Positions 19,387 through 32,120 of a stretch of 64,000 nucleotides of DNA are shown here, piece after piece. The position numbers were made by a program, and so were the translations under genes. The notes under the pieces were generated by a model. That model ran no database searches. It was not told the DNA's origin and saw nothing but the letters and a program-made list of their open reading frames with translations. Position 1 is the first letter of the stretch. The number at the start of each line of letters is the position of its first letter. This stretch comes from Streptococcus australis ATCC 700641. Lineage in GTDB: Bacteria; Bacillota; Bacilli; Lactobacillales; Streptococcaceae. The stretch covers positions 39,138-103,137 of the forward strand of contig NZ_GL636091.1 in the NCBI RefSeq assembly GCF_000186465.1, read 5' to 3'.

Positions 19387-19812
19387 TTAGCACATCTTGT
19401 TGAGCATATCGACACGGATTTGGTGACGACCACCATCGTACTTACCGTTTACAAAACCTTTAGCGATATTTTTTGCCAATTGGTCACCCACGATTTGAGC
19501 ACCCATGGTGATCATGCGAGAATTGTTGTGGCCACGAGTCATGTAAGCGGAACGCTCATCTGAAACTTCTGCGGCAACCATTCCTTTAATTTTAGTTGCG
19601 ACCATAAATGGACCAGCTCCGTAAGCGTCAATAACAATACCCAGATTATCTTCTGCCTGTTTGACTTCTTTGGCAACAGCTAAAGTCACATCAACAAAGT
19701 CTTGCCCTTCTTCTGTCACGTCCACGACTTGGAAACCTTCTGCTTCCAAATATTCTTTGACTACTTCTTTTAAGCGAATACCTGCTGCATCCGCACCAAC
19801 TACAATTGCCAT
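19387..19812 (-). CDS. lacA: galactose-6-phosphate isomerase subunit LacA
   Basis: Subunit of 141 residues, first structural gene of the tagatose operon. It begins [20 protein letters not shown] and keeps the RpiB-like fold, but the cysteine of the LacB active-site loop is replaced ([13 protein letters not shown]), as is normal for LacA. It partners LacB in a heteromultimer. The AGGAGAAGTAT site precedes ATG, and the promoter at 19895-19923 lies about 80 bp upstream. Confidence 0.95.
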   Translation of the reverse strand: MAIVVGADAAGIRLKEVVKEYLEAEGFQVVDVTEEGQDFVDVTLAVAKEVKQAEDNLGIVIDAYGAGPFMVATKIKGMVAAEVSDERSAYMTRGHNNSRMITMGAQIVGDQLAKNIAKGFVNGKYDGGRHQIRVDMLNKMC

Positions 19813-19894
19813 ATACTTCTCCTTTTTGCATTTCTGTCAACAAAGAAAGCTCTCCTCTTTCTTCATTCGACTTCGTTTTGTTATTCACAAACAC

Positions 19895-19997
19895 AGTATA
19901 GCGCTAATTTTGTTTGTTGTCAACTATTTTTTGTTTATTTTTTCTTTTTTCTTCATTTTTTACTATTTTCAGCCCTAAATTGTTTGTAATAAACAAA
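19895..19997 (-). promoter_or_regulatory. lacABCD promoter with LacR-type TGTTT operators
   Basis: TTGACA (19918-19923), 17 bp, TATACT (19895-19900) is a strong promoter. Several TGTTT/AAACA motifs surround it, including the inverted pair TTGTTT-N5-AAACAA near 19984, like known LacR sites. Tagatose-6-phosphate is the known inducer of LacR. Confidence 0.75.
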
Positions 19998-20020
19998 AAA
20001 GAGAGAATCGCTCTCTCTTT
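19995..20020 (-). terminator. lacR terminator
   Basis: GAGAGA/TCTCTC stem with a short loop and T6 on the minus strand, 13 bp after the lacR stop. Confidence 0.75.
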
Positions 20021-20032
20021 TCAGTTTATTAT

Positions 20033-20788
20033 TTATACAATCACACGTGTATATTCCTCTAATTCTTCATGTGCTTTTTCAGATGCATCGTCCGTTATCA
20101 CCGCAGTTACTTTTTTCAAGGAACAGATAGAGGTAAAGTCTTCCTTGCCAATCTTGGAGGAATCAATCAGTAGGTAGGCTTCGGAAGAACGTTCTAAGGC
20201 TAACTTTTGCGTATAGGCTTCTTCAAAAGAAGAGGTCAGAACGCGCCCATCCACAATGCCATTCCCACTAAAAAACATCTTGTGGAAGTACATTCTTTCC
20301 ATGAGAGTGTTCGTTATCTCGCCGACAAAAGCTTGACTGGTTTCTCGTAGCTCCCCTCCCAAGAGGATTACCTTAAAGGTATCACTTTTCTTCTTTAACA
20401 ACTCTTGGAAAATCGGCAGACAGTTGGTCACCACACGCAATTCCTTATTATTAATGGCTTCGGAAAGAACCTCAACAGAGGTCCCCGGCCCAAGGAAGAT
20501 ACTCTCACCTTCTTTTATCAGTTCGCTAGCTTTCTTCGCTACCTCACGCTTAGCCAGAATATTCTTGAGTAACTTCTCTTCATGGGGAAGCTCTCGTGAA
20601 GGAAGGAATTGGTTACTTTTGGCTCCATTTCGAACACGAATAAGGAGCCCTTGCTTTTCCAATTCAATCAAATCCCGACGGACCGTCATATCCGACACCT
20701 GCATACTTTCCATGATGTCTTGAACATAAACGGTTCCAGCCTTATTGACCAGATTGATAATCTCATTCAGTCTTTCCTGTTTTTTCAT
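20033..20788 (-). CDS. lacR: LacR, DeoR-family lactose repressor
   Basis: Repressor of 251 residues. The N-terminal DeoR helix-turn-helix is MKKQERLNEIINLVNKAGTV followed by VSDMTVRRDLIELEKQGLL; the C-terminal sugar-phosphate sensor domain has GPGTSVEVLSEAI. Expected to repress lacABCD and its own gene. It is transcribed separately, just upstream of lacA and in the same direction, behind its own operators at 20817-20868. Confidence 0.93.
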   Translation of the reverse strand: MKKQERLNEIINLVNKAGTVYVQDIMESMQVSDMTVRRDLIELEKQGLLIRVRNGAKSNQFLPSRELPHEEKLLKNILAKREVAKKASELIKEGESIFLGPGTSVEVLSEAINNKELRVVTNCLPIFQELLKKKSDTFKVILLGGELRETSQAFVGEITNTLMERMYFHKMFFSGNGIVDGRVLTSSFEEAYTQKLALERSSEAYLLIDSSKIGKEDFTSICSLKKVTAVITDDASEKAHEELEEYTRVIV

Positions 20789-20816
20789 TTCCTACCTACT
20801 TGCATCGTTTTTGTTT

Positions 20817-20868
20817 ATTATAACCTTAAACTGTCAGAATCGCAATCATTTTTTGTTTGAAACAAACA
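20817..20868 (-). promoter_or_regulatory. lacR promoter and operator
   Basis: TATAAT at 20817-20822 with a weak TTGCGA -35 17 bp upstream. A palindrome TGTTTGAAACAAACA at 20854-20868 lies upstream, and TTTTTGTTTA overlaps the -10, consistent with autoregulation by LacR. Confidence 0.65.
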
Positions 20869-20889
20869 TTTTTCAGAAAAAGAGAAATC

Positions 20890-20918
20890 AAAAAAGGCTT
20901 ATCCTTACGGATAAACCT
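20890..20918 (-). terminator. fba terminator
   Basis: GGTTTATCC, loop GTAA, GGATAAGCC, then T6 on the minus strand, about 25 bp past the fba stop. Confidence 0.85.
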
Positions 20919-20943
20919 CTGGTTAATAACGTTTCAAGCAAGA

Positions 20944-21825
20944 TTAAGCTTTGTTTTCGCTACCAAATACGTCGATACGTTCTTCAACTGAAGCTGTGAT
21001 TGCTTCGAATCCTGGTTTCAAGAATTTACGTGGGTCGAAGAGTTTCTTCTTGTCGTATTCTGCTTCGTTTGCATCGTATTCACGTACGAATTGACGAGTT
21101 GCGTTAGCGAATGCGATTTGGCACTCAGTGTTAACGTTAACTTTCGCAACACCAAGTTTGATAGCTTCTTGGATTTGCTCATCAGGGATACCTGAACCAC
21201 CGTGCAATACGATTGGGAATCCTGGAAGAGCTTCTGTCAATTTCTTCAAGTGGTCAAGGTCAAGACCTTCCCAGTTTGCTGGGTATGGACCGTGGATATT
21301 ACCAATACCTGCTGCCAAGAAGTCGATTCCTGTAGCAACCATTGCTTTAGCATCTTCGATTGGTGCCAATTCACCTTTACCAACGATACCGTCTTCTTCA
21401 CCACCGATTGTACCAACTTCAGCTTCAACTGAGATACCTTTAGCGTGAGCTTTTTCTACAACTTCTTTCGCCAATTTAAGGTTTTCTTCAACTGGAAGGT
21501 GTGATCCGTCGAACATGATTGAAGTGTAACCAACTTCGATACACTCAAGAGCATCTTCATAGTGACCATGGTCCAAGTGGATTGCAACTGGTACAGTGAT
21601 ACCCATTGCTTCAACAAGGTTAGCGATCATGTTGCGAGCTACTTTGTAACCACCCATGTATTTAGCAGCACCCATAGAAGTTTGGATCAAAACTGGAGCT
21701 TTTTTAGCTTCTGCTGCACGCAAGATAGCTTGAGTCCACTCAAGGTTGTTTGTGTTAAATCCACCAACTGCGTAACCATTGTCACGAGCTGCTTGGACAA
21801 ATTTTTCTGCTGAAACGATTGCCAT
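20944..21825 (-). CDS. fba: class II fructose-1,6-bisphosphate aldolase
   Basis: Zinc-dependent glycolytic aldolase, 293 residues, full length. It begins MAIVSAEKFVQAARDNGYAV, with HLDHGHYEDALE supplying catalytic and zinc residues, GTIGGEEDG in the loop, and LHGGSGIPDEQI near the end. It stands alone with its own terminator. A CcpA-like site about 95 bp upstream may couple it to sugar supply. Highly expressed codon use fits a glycolytic gene. Confidence 0.97.
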   Translation of the reverse strand: MAIVSAEKFVQAARDNGYAVGGFNTNNLEWTQAILRAAEAKKAPVLIQTSMGAAKYMGGYKVARNMIANLVEAMGITVPVAIHLDHGHYEDALECIEVGYTSIMFDGSHLPVEENLKLAKEVVEKAHAKGISVEAEVGTIGGEEDGIVGKGELAPIEDAKAMVATGIDFLAAGIGNIHGPYPANWEGLDLDHLKKLTEALPGFPIVLHGGSGIPDEQIQEAIKLGVAKVNVNTECQIAFANATRQFVREYDANEAEYDKKKLFDPRKFLKPGFEAITASVEERIDVFGSENKA

Positions 21826-21918
21826 TAGTTGTAGGCCTCCTCTTATTTTTTGTGGTTAAACCACTTACATTGTTTATTTTATCACTTTTTCATTGAAAAT
21901 GCTAGCTTTTCCTGAACC

Positions 21919-21934
21919 TTTAAAGCGTTTTCTT
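21919..21934. promoter_or_regulatory. cre-like site upstream of fba
   Basis: TTTAAAGCGTTTTCTT resembles the CcpA consensus. It lies upstream of a weak TAAAAT -10 for fba, a position where CcpA can activate. Assignment by eye. Confidence 0.4.
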
Positions 21935-21967
21935 CTCTTTCAAGCATTCTTTCTGCTAAATGAACAA

Positions 21968-21992
21968 GAAAAAAGACAGCCGAAGCTGTCTT
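21968..21992 (-). terminator. tRNA-Leu terminator
   Basis: AAGACAGC, TTCG tetraloop, GCTGTCTT and T6 on the minus strand, 11 bp past the tRNA. Confidence 0.9.
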
Positions 21993-22002
21993 GGTTATCT
22001 GA

Positions 22003-22088
22003 TGCGGAGAGAGGGACTTGAACCCTCACGACCTAAAGCGGTCACAGGATCCTTAGTCCTGCGCGTCTGCCAATTCCGCCATCCCCGC
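22003..22088 (-). tRNA. tRNA-Leu (anticodon AAG)
   Basis: 86-nt class II tRNA: acceptor GCGGGGA paired with TCTCCGC (one G-U), anticodon stem CAGGA/TCCTG around loop CTAAGGA, a long variable arm, T-arm GGTTCAAGTCC and discriminator A. CCA is not encoded. Lies between the fba and B3/B4-domain genes. Confidence 0.95.
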
Positions 22089-22252
22089 GATTGAGTACCT
22101 TACTAGTATATCAATCTTCTACTTTCTTGTCAAGATTTTTTTCAAACTTTTTTCAAAGTTTGCAGATTTTCCCAAATCAGGAAAAGCCTTAGCAGCTTCA
22201 CTTGTTTCTCCTGTTCAAATGAGGACACATCCCTATCACAGGAGGACTTCCT

Positions 22253-22948
22253 TTAAGGGACTGGAATTGTCTCACTGGGGGTAACCAGATATTTTTCAAA
22301 TTCTAAATCAGGCATGCAAGAGGCCAAATCTTCCCTGATTCGATCGAGTGCTTCCAAGCGCATCTCTACAGAGGTCGCTCGATTCCCCTGGATGATAAAG
22401 AGGGCATTGCGGGTAGTTTCCTCCATCTTATAGCGCTCACCATCTCTCACATCTAGCCAGGCCATAATACCCTCTTGATCTCGGTAGACCGGATCGGTTT
22501 CACTAACATGCTTTTCTGTTGATAAGATAGGCAAAAAGGTATCCTCTCTTTGACTAATCGTAAACTCGATTGGTTCCTGTATCTTATCCAAATCATGCCC
22601 TCCGATGGCTAGAAAGGAACGAAGACATTCAACATTATAGATATCAATCACACTATTGATCGTCGGAAGGAAGCCACGGCTTTGGATATTCTTAATCAAA
22701 GCAAGAATAGTCGGCGGGTTCTTCTTAACACTACGTCCCACTTCCTTCAACAAGTCAATGTAGCCTTGTACAACTGCCTCCTCTTTCACCGAGCTGAGAT
22801 CACAATTTAAGGCCCAAGCTTCCATCTCCTTCTTTTTAGATAAAAAATCTGCAGATAAGGGAGCTTGCGGATCCACCTGTTTGGCCACTCCGATTACAAC
22901 TGTCTCAATCCCCAAATCCACCAAACTTTGATTCAGTATCCAGTCCAT
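22253..22948 (-). CDS. B3/B4 tRNA-binding-domain protein (COG3382 type)
   Basis: 231-residue stand-alone protein resembling the B3/B4 domain of phenylalanyl-tRNA synthetase beta chain. It has TINSVIDIYNVECLRSFLAIGGHDLDKI, which matches the typical 'N-D-N-xx-L-x-GGhD' core of this family (family named from memory). Stand-alone versions may bind or edit misacylated tRNA, but function is not established. Single gene between tRNA-Leu and rpoE, no membrane or signal segment. Confidence 0.75.
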   Translation of the reverse strand: MDWILNQSLVDLGIETVVIGVAKQVDPQAPLSADFLSKKKEMEAWALNCDLSSVKEEAVVQGYIDLLKEVGRSVKKNPPTILALIKNIQSRGFLPTINSVIDIYNVECLRSFLAIGGHDLDKIQEPIEFTISQREDTFLPILSTEKHVSETDPVYRDQEGIMAWLDVRDGERYKMEETTRNALFIIQGNRATSVEMRLEALDRIREDLASCMPDLEFEKYLVTPSETIPVP

Positions 22949-23022
22949 ATCCCCTTCCTCCTTCTACGCTACATCAGTCTTACACCCTTATTATACTCCT
23001 CCTTGAAGCGTCTTTCAAGCAA

Positions 23023-23049
23023 AGAAAAAACAAGGAAAAAATTCCTTGT
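23023..23049 (-). terminator. rpoE terminator
   Basis: Perfect CAAGGAA/TTCCTTG stem followed by T6 on the minus strand, just after the rpoE stop. Confidence 0.85.
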
Positions 23050-23057
23050 CTTTTGGG

Positions 23058-23636
23058 TTATTCTTCTTCTTCGTAAGAATCTTCTTCGTCTTCTTCGTCA
23101 CTTAACTCAACTTCCTCATCCAACTCATCTGGTGAGATTTCATTAATTTCAGCGTCATAAGCTTCCACTTCATCCTTCTCATCTTCTGGGTTTTCATCAT
23201 CGTAAGTAAGCGCTGGATCTGCTTCATAGACATCTTCGTCTTCTGGATCATCCGCATTATAATCGATCGCGTCTTCGTCTCCGTCCATAAAGGCATTGAC
23301 ACGTTTTTTCTTACGTTTTTTAGGTTCTTCGTCCTCATCTGTTTCTTCAAGAGCGATGATTTCTTCATCTACCTCATCAATCGCATACCATGAGCGAAGT
23401 CCCCATTTGTTATCCCCTAGTGGGATAAAGCTTCCATCCACATTCAATTCCGTATAGAATAATGGAAGAGCTTCACGAATTTCACTGTTTGATTTTTCGA
23501 GGTAGTTTTGAATTTCATTGACCAGGTCATTGAAATACATTTCATGATCACGGCCACGTGACTCCAAAATCGCACGGGCTACTTCAATCATTGAAAGTTC
23601 ACTTTTTTCTTGTCCAGCAAATACTTCTAATTCCAA
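23058..23636 (-). CDS. rpoE: RNA polymerase delta subunit
   Basis: 192 residues. The N-terminal globular HARE-HTH-like domain ([20 protein letters not shown] onward, about 1-90) binds RNA polymerase. The C-terminal half is an intrinsically disordered acidic tail almost entirely Asp and Glu. It increases polymerase recycling and transcript specificity in Firmicutes. The start is TTG with AAGGAGATC in front, the form usual in this family. Monocistronic with its own terminator. Confidence 0.95.
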   Translation of the reverse strand: MELEVFAGQEKSELSMIEVARAILESRGRDHEMYFNDLVNEIQNYLEKSNSEIREALPLFYTELNVDGSFIPLGDNKWGLRSWYAIDEVDEEIIALEETDEDEEPKKRKKKRVNAFMDGDEDAIDYNADDPEDEDVYEADPALTYDDENPEDEKDEVEAYDAEINEISPDELDEEVELSDEEDEEDSYEEEE

Positions 23637-23773
23637 GGTAGATCTCCTTCATTTTTATCTCAAGGCAACACTCTTTTTCATTAAAAAAGAGGATACCCCT
23701 AGAATACATCATTTATCGTTACACTCTATTGTACGATAATTTTCCCCTTTCGTCAAAGGAAAATTCCGCGCCA

Positions 23774-23820
23774 ATAAGAAGAGAAAAGCCGGGACACATG
23801 GCCTCAGCTTTTCCTCTTAT
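23774..23820 (-). terminator. hairpin downstream of tig
   Basis: Arms ATAAGAGGAAAAGC and GCTTTTCTCTTCTTAT with a 17-base loop, no clear T-run. A shorter perfect palindrome TTCCATCATGATGGAA also lies closer to the tig stop. Probably the tig transcript end. Confidence 0.45.
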
Positions 23821-23853
23821 GACTTCTTTCCATCATGATGGAAGATCATCTTT

Positions 23854-25137
23854 TTATTTTACTTTCGCAGTGCTTGTGATCACTTCAACAGCTTTCTTCA
23901 CAGCGATATCGTGTTTCAACATTTCTGGTGAAAGCAAGCTACGAACTTGTTCAACTGGCATGTTGTAGTCTGCTGCCAATTGTTCGATTTCAGCAGTTAC
24001 TTCTTCGTCGGTTGCTTCGAAGCCTTCTGCTTTAGCAACTGCTTCTACGACAAGGTTTGTCTTAGTACGTGCTGCTGCATCTGCTTCATATTGTTTGTGA
24101 AGATCTTCTTGAGTTGTTCCAGTGATTTGGAAGTACATGTCTGGAGAGATTCCTTGACGTTGCATGTTTCCAAGGAATTCATTTACAGCACGGTGTACTT
24201 CTTCATGGATCATTTCTTCTGGAAGGTCAATGATTTCTGCGTTTTCTACTGCAAGGTCAATTGCTGCTGACTCAACTGCATCTTTGTAAGCTTCTTCTTT
24301 CGCTTCAGCCAACTCTTTGCGGTATTTTTCTTTCAGTTCAGCAAGAGTTTCAACTTCTTCGTCGATGTCTTTTGCCAATTCATCGTCAAGAGCTGGTACT
24401 TCTTTTGCTTTTACTTCGTGGATCGTTGTCACGAATTTTGCTTCTTTACCTGCAAGGTCAGTTGCTTGGTAGTTTTCTGGGAAAGTTACGATGACATCAA
24501 CTGTTTCACCAGCTGAGTGTCCAACCAATTGGTCTTCGAAACCTGGGATGAATTGACCTGAACCAAGTCCAAGTGAGAAGTTATCTCCTTTTCCTCCGTC
24601 AAACTCAACACCGTCAACAGAACCTACAAAGTCGATCACCACTGTATCACCTTCAGCTGCTGGTCCTTCTTTGATTACCAATTCAGCCAAGTTGTTGCGT
24701 TCGCGTTCGATACGTGCATCTACATCTTCATCTGTTACTTCTTTAGAAACTTCTACAGATACTTCAAGGTCTTTGTAAGCACCCAATTTTACTTCTGGTT
24801 TTGTAACAACATTTGCTGTCAATGTCCAATCTTGACCTTTTTCCATTGATACAACGTCAAAAGTTGGTTGAGCAACCACTTCAAGACCTGCTTCTTTTAC
24901 TGCTGCTTCATAAGCTGCTGGAAGAAGATCGTTCAAAGCATCTTGATAAAGTGATTCTTCACCAAAACGTTGGTTGAAGATCGGACGTGGAAGGTGACCT
25001 TTACGGAATCCTGGTACGTTCAAGTTTTTCTTAACAGACTCAAACACGCGGTCTAAAGCTGGTTTAATTTGGTCTTGACTGATGGTAAAAGTCAATACTC
25101 CGCGGTTTGTTTCTTTGTTTTCAAATGATACAGACAT
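23854..25137 (-). CDS. tig: trigger factor
   Basis: Ribosome-associated chaperone and peptidyl-prolyl isomerase, 427 residues, full length. Order: ribosome-binding domain (1-115) with the signature [18 protein letters not shown]-type isomerase domain (about 155-245, [14 protein letters not shown]), then the helical C-terminal cradle. The AGGAGAGACAG site precedes ATG. Monocistronic. In streptococci it also assists maturation of secreted proteins. Confidence 0.96.
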   Translation of the reverse strand: MSVSFENKETNRGVLTFTISQDQIKPALDRVFESVKKNLNVPGFRKGHLPRPIFNQRFGEESLYQDALNDLLPAAYEAAVKEAGLEVVAQPTFDVVSMEKGQDWTLTANVVTKPEVKLGAYKDLEVSVEVSKEVTDEDVDARIERERNNLAELVIKEGPAAEGDTVVIDFVGSVDGVEFDGGKGDNFSLGLGSGQFIPGFEDQLVGHSAGETVDVIVTFPENYQATDLAGKEAKFVTTIHEVKAKEVPALDDELAKDIDEEVETLAELKEKYRKELAEAKEEAYKDAVESAAIDLAVENAEIIDLPEEMIHEEVHRAVNEFLGNMQRQGISPDMYFQITGTTQEDLHKQYEADAAARTKTNLVVEAVAKAEGFEATDEEVTAEIEQLAADYNMPVEQVRSLLSPEMLKHDIAVKKAVEVITSTAKVK

Positions 25138-25315
25138 TCTGTCTCTCCTTAAAATAATATAGTCATTCCTAATAATTTTACCATAAAACTTCGAAAATGC
25201 AAGTTTTTGGGCATCTTGGTTTTGTGGAAACTGCTTCTTTTTAGAGGAATTTTATAGTGGTTTCTGAAGACAAAAAGATTTAAAATTTCTTTCCTATCTC
25301 AAAAATTGTCCCGGA

Positions 25316-25347
25316 ATAAAAAAACTAGTCCGTACCTGAACTAGTTT
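25316..25347 (-). terminator. terminator of truA-pdxK-ECF-DUF436 operon
   Basis: AACTAGT stem around CAGGTACGG with T7 on the minus strand, just after the DUF436 gene stop. Confidence 0.8.
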
Positions 25348-25355
25348 CCTTCCTA

Positions 25356-25919
25356 TTAGGACTTCCGAAGCGGATCTTCCTGGTAAGTAGCACGCGCCCC
25401 ACCGATCAACTTTGGACGACTGGCTAGAGCCGTCACATGAGCGCCACCCAGTTCTTTCAAGACAGGGCGAACGGGTACTTGCACATGCTTGACATGCATC
25501 CCAATCGAAGTATCCCCAATGTCCAAACCAGCCTGAGCTGTGATGTATTCCACTTCAACAGGGTCTTTCATATAACCGAAGGCTGCCAACTGTCCGGCAC
25601 CCCCTGCATGGAGGCTCGGTAGTACATTGACGATTTCTAAGTCTTTCTTTTCTGCTAGTTCACGTTCGACCACCAAAGCTCGGTTAAGATGCTCACATCC
25701 TTGGACAGCTAAGTAAATCCCTTTGGGAGTCAGGGTATCCAAGATGGTTTTCACAATGGCTTGTCCAATCTCTAGGCTTGAGTTCTTCCCGATACTTGCA
25801 CCAGCGACTTCACTGGTGGACAGGCCTAATACGAGGATTTGTCCCTGATGCAGATTGGCCTTGGATAAAAGATCCAGCAAAATCTCCTGGGTTTCTCTTT
25901 TTAATTGCTCTAACTCCAT
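25356..25919 (-). CDS. DUF436 / TIGR01440 family protein
   Basis: 187-residue conserved protein of the YwlG type; function unknown. Conserved segments include [20 protein letters not shown] and [13 protein letters not shown], and the family fold is expected from [22 protein letters not shown]. Last gene of a four-gene operon, starting 3 bp after the S-component stop. The presence of a vitamin B6 kinase and transporter upstream suggests but does not prove a link. Confidence 0.85.
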   Translation of the reverse strand: MELEQLKRETQEILLDLLSKANLHQGQILVLGLSTSEVAGASIGKNSSLEIGQAIVKTILDTLTPKGIYLAVQGCEHLNRALVVERELAEKKDLEIVNVLPSLHAGGAGQLAAFGYMKDPVEVEYITAQAGLDIGDTSIGMHVKHVQVPVRPVLKELGGAHVTALASRPKLIGGARATYQEDPLRKS

Positions 25920-25922
25920 CTT

Positions 25923-26393
25923 CTAATTTCCCTTCTTTGGTAAGAAATGATACAGAGCATATCCCAGAGCCATCCCAACGAAGTTTTGAACCAGATTATG
26001 AGGAACCTCTTCAATGGCCGCTACCCAGGTATTTCCTAAAAAGAGTGCTGATGCTAGGGCATAACCACCGACCATGATAACCGTTCCTAGAAGCAGACCG
26101 ATGTAACGGACTTTTCCTTTAAAGCCAGCAAAGTAGCCTTGAGCTCCGTGGAACAAGAGACTAAAGAACATCCATTGAGGATAGCCAGAGAGGAGGTCCA
26201 AGAGAAAGGCACCAAGACCACCGACCACTGCTCCTTCTTTGCGCCCCAAATAAAAGGCAGTGAAATAGACGCCTAGATCCAGCAAGGTCACCATCCCGGT
26301 AGGAGTTGGCAACTTGGTGTAATAGCCTAGTACAACTGTTAAGGCGGTTAAAATGGCTAAATGCGCGATTACTTGGGTCCGTTTATTGGTCAT
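25923..26393 (-). CDS. ECF transporter S component, probably for a B6 vitamer
   Basis: 156-residue membrane protein with about five to six spans, the size and pattern of ECF substrate-capture subunits (VTLLDLGVYFTAFYLGRKEGAVVGGLGAFLLDLL). It overlaps the end of the pyridoxine kinase gene by 11 bp, so pyridoxine or a related vitamer is the likely substrate, as proposed for PdxU-type proteins. The shared energising module (EcfAAT) is not in the window, as is usual for group II systems. Confidence 0.8.
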   Translation of the reverse strand: MTNKRTQVIAHLAILTALTVVLGYYTKLPTPTGMVTLLDLGVYFTAFYLGRKEGAVVGGLGAFLLDLLSGYPQWMFFSLLFHGAQGYFAGFKGKVRYIGLLLGTVIMVGGYALASALFLGNTWVAAIEEVPHNLVQNFVGMALGYALYHFLPKKGN

Positions 26394-27144
26394 ATTGAAC
26401 TACTCCATATTGATCTGATTTTTGAATGGCTTGGTAGACAAAGTCTTTAGAAGCTTTGACAGCTTCTAAGGTTGCCTTCCCTTGGACTAACTGGCTTGCT
26501 ATGCTAGAGGCAAAGGTACAACCAGCTCCTGTATTATTCTTTTCTAAAACCTCTTCTTCGAAGATGGTAAAGTCTTGGCCGTCATAAAAGACATCGATGG
26601 CTTTTTCCTTGTTAAGGCGGTTGCCCCCTTTGACCACGACAGTCGCTGCTCCCAATTCATGGAGCTTACGAGCAGCCTCTTTCATATCATCGAGCGATTG
26701 AATCTTACTTTGAGTCAAGATCTCAGCTTCTGGTAAGTTTGGCGTGATGATGGTCACATAAGGGAAGAACTTGATCAATTCGTCTCGAAGGGCTGACACT
26801 TCCACGTCATGGGTTTCCTTGCAGACCAAGACAGGGTCTAGTACCACAGGAATCTCCTCATGGTCTTTGACATAGTCCAAGGCTAAGTCTGCCACTTGGA
26901 CATTTGGCAAGAGGCCGAGTTTAATAGCAGAGAAAGGAACATCCTTGAGAGAGCTGAGCTGTTGAGCAAAGGTCGTCGGATCCACTGGAATCACTTCAAA
27001 ACCGTGCTCCGTCATAGCGGTCAAACAAGTCACTGCTACAAAGCCATGCTGTTTGTTGGTTGTATAGGTGGCCAGGTCAGCGTGAAGACCTCCCCCACTA
27101 AAAATATCATTTCCTGAAATAGCTAGAATCAATTCATTACTCAT
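26383..27144 (-). CDS. pdxK: pyridoxine/pyridoxal kinase (ThiD/PdxK type)
   Basis: Ribokinase-fold kinase, 253 residues, phosphorylating a B6 vitamer at the 5' position. Visible are the substrate region [31 protein letters not shown] in the nucleotide fold and [14 protein letters not shown] with the catalytic base region, including the Cys of this subfamily. Its start overlaps truA by 8 bp and its end overlaps the S component. A hydroxymethylpyrimidine kinase (ThiD) role cannot be excluded from sequence. Confidence 0.85.
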   Translation of the reverse strand: MSNELILAISGNDIFSGGGLHADLATYTTNKQHGFVAVTCLTAMTEHGFEVIPVDPTTFAQQLSSLKDVPFSAIKLGLLPNVQVADLALDYVKDHEEIPVVLDPVLVCKETHDVEVSALRDELIKFFPYVTIITPNLPEAEILTQSKIQSLDDMKEAARKLHELGAATVVVKGGNRLNKEKAIDVFYDGQDFTIFEEEVLEKNNTGAGCTFASSIASQLVQGKATLEAVKASKDFVYQAIQKSDQYGVVQYDQ

Positions 27145-27883
27145 AACGGATCTCCTTTAAATATAAGCCATTTGGCGCTGCTGTAGGACCTGCTAGATTG
27201 CGGTCCTTCTTTTCTAAAATCAAGTCTATTTGATCCACCGGCATTCGTCCATTGCCAATCTTCAGCAAGGTCCCCACCATATTGCGGATCTGCTTGTAGA
27301 GGAAGCCATTGCCCGAAAAGGTAAAGACCAGGCGATGATGTTCTGCATCCTCGACCAAACGAGCCTCTGTAATCGTACGAACCTTGTCTTCCACACTGGT
27401 TCCTGAAGCCGTAAAACCGGTGAAATCATGGGTTCCCTCCAACTTTTGGATGGCTGCTTGCATCTTGGCCACATCCAAGGGATAGGGATAGTGGGTGGCA
27501 TAGTGACGCATCATGGGATTCTTGGGACGACCATAATCCACGATGAATTCATAGGTTTTGCTGTGCTTCTGGTAGCGCGAGTGAAAGTCATCGGGAACTT
27601 GCTCCACCCGGATAAAGTCAATATCCTCTGGGGTTTGGGTATCGAGGGCGAAGCGGAGCTTCTCCTCGTCCCGTGGCTGGGGGAGATCAAAATGGATGAC
27701 CTGCCCAAGGGCATGGACACCTGCATCCGTCCGGCCTGCTCCATGGATGGTCACAGGATTTCCTTGATTGAGACGCATCAAGGTCTTCTCGATTTCTTCT
27801 TGCACACTACGGGCATGCGGTTGGCGTTGGAAACCCGCAAATAGAGTTCCATCGTAAGAAATAGTTGCTTTGTATCGTGTCAT
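27137..27883 (-). CDS. truA: tRNA pseudouridine(38-40) synthase
   Basis: 248 residues, full length. It starts [20 protein letters not shown] and has the catalytic aspartate in [15 protein letters not shown]. It converts uridines 38-40 in the anticodon arm of many tRNAs. First gene of the truA-pdxK-S component-DUF436 operon, whose members all overlap or nearly touch. Confidence 0.96.
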   Translation of the reverse strand: MTRYKATISYDGTLFAGFQRQPHARSVQEEIEKTLMRLNQGNPVTIHGAGRTDAGVHALGQVIHFDLPQPRDEEKLRFALDTQTPEDIDFIRVEQVPDDFHSRYQKHSKTYEFIVDYGRPKNPMMRHYATHYPYPLDVAKMQAAIQKLEGTHDFTGFTASGTSVEDKVRTITEARLVEDAEHHRLVFTFSGNGFLYKQIRNMVGTLLKIGNGRMPVDQIDLILEKKDRNLAGPTAAPNGLYLKEIRYE

Positions 27884-27957
27884 GTTTTTATTTTATCAAG
27901 TTCATCCAAGCTGAACAAGGCGGAAAAGAGAGAACTGTCCGGGTACAGTTTCTGAGG

Positions 27958-28013
27958 CAAAAAAAGAACCAAGTCTTTCCTTTTCCATGTCTGGAAAATA
28001 GAAAAACTTAGTT
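27958..28013 (-). terminator. strH terminator
   Basis: Long imperfect hairpin: GAACTAAGT pairs with ACTTGGTTC and TTTTCCA with TGGAAAA, then T7 on the minus strand, starting about 15 bp after the strH stop. Confidence 0.8.
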
Positions 28014-28028
28014 CAATCGGGGGGCTGA

Positions 28029-31598
<3,570 letters not shown>

Positions 31599-31613
31599 CT
31601 AAAATTTGTTGTG

Positions 31614-31659
31614 TGTAAACGCTTACTTCCAGTCTATCTAGAAAGCAGGCCCTCGTCAA
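31614..31659 (-). promoter_or_regulatory. strH promoter with downstream cre site
   Basis: TTGACG (31654-31659), 17 bp, TAGACT (31631-31636). A cre-like sequence TGTAAACGCTTACT (31614-31627) lies a few bases past the expected start, a typical roadblock position for CcpA repression of a glycosidase. Confidence 0.7.
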
Positions 31660-31738
31660 GGCTTCTTTGAAAGGTTCTTTAATTAAGAGAAGAAGCTATA
31701 AAATTTTATCCCTATATTTCATTAAAACTAGCGGACAA

Positions 31739-31771
31739 AAAAAGAGCTTGGCTCTTAAAACCAAACTCTTT
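31739..31771 (-). terminator. terminator at end of repeat copy 1
   Basis: GAGTTTGG and CCAAGCTC arms followed by T7 on the minus strand. Confidence 0.7.
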
Positions 31772-31794
31772 ATTGATGTATTCTAAAAACAAAG

Positions 31795-31912
31795 GCTCTG
31801 AGTAGCTGATTTCTATCTCTTGGCGCAGTAGTTGATTGCTCAAAACACTATTTTGAGCTGGCAGATAGGGATTGCGTAGCAAGGCCCTTCCTCATAAACT
31901 GTGCGGGGGGAC
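31795..31912 (-). repeat. structured intergenic repeat, degenerate copy 1
   Basis: Contains GGCGCAGTAGTTGATTG and, 70 bp away, CTCATAAACTGTGCGG, matching the arms of the element at 31965-32118 but with an inserted core and decayed pairing. Lies directly beyond copy 2 and its terminator. Confidence 0.6.
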
Positions 31913-31913
31913 T

Positions 31914-31937
31914 AAAAAGGTCCTGTGGACCTTTTTT
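31914..31937 (-). terminator. pepS/repeat terminator
   Basis: AAAAAGGTCC, TGT loop, GGACCTTTTTT: a symmetric hairpin ending the transcript that runs through repeat copy 2. Confidence 0.8.
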
Positions 31938-31964
31938 GCCTGAGCCTTAAAACCGAAAAGCGAA

Positions 31965-32118
31965 GTAGAAATCAAACTCTTCGAGTTACTGATTTCTGTC
32001 TCTTGGCGCAGTGGTTGATTGGAACTACTCCTACCTGCGGTACTCGTACTTCCTAATCAACTGTGCGGGGGCAGGACTACGAAATCAAACTCTTCGAGTT
32101 ACTGATTTCTGTCCTGCT
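31965..32118 (-). repeat. structured intergenic repeat, copy 2, downstream of pepS
   Basis: Three hairpins in a row. The outer ones share a perfect 33-bp direct repeat (31968-32000 and 32081-32113), each self-complementary as GAAATC...GATTTC around ACTCTTCGAGT. The middle one pairs GCAGTGGTTGATT with AATCAACTGTGC. It begins 2 bp after the pepS stop, in the same orientation as copy 3 after glmS. Confidence 0.8.
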
Positions 32119-32120
32119 CC

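Noticed and set aside
21128..21448. Plus-strand ORFs opposite fba and other highly expressed genes
   Set aside because: Long antisense frames are a product of strong codon bias; none has start signals.
23102..23368. 88-codon Lys/Met-rich minus-strand ORF
   Set aside because: Shifted-frame shadow of the acidic, repetitive tail of rpoE.
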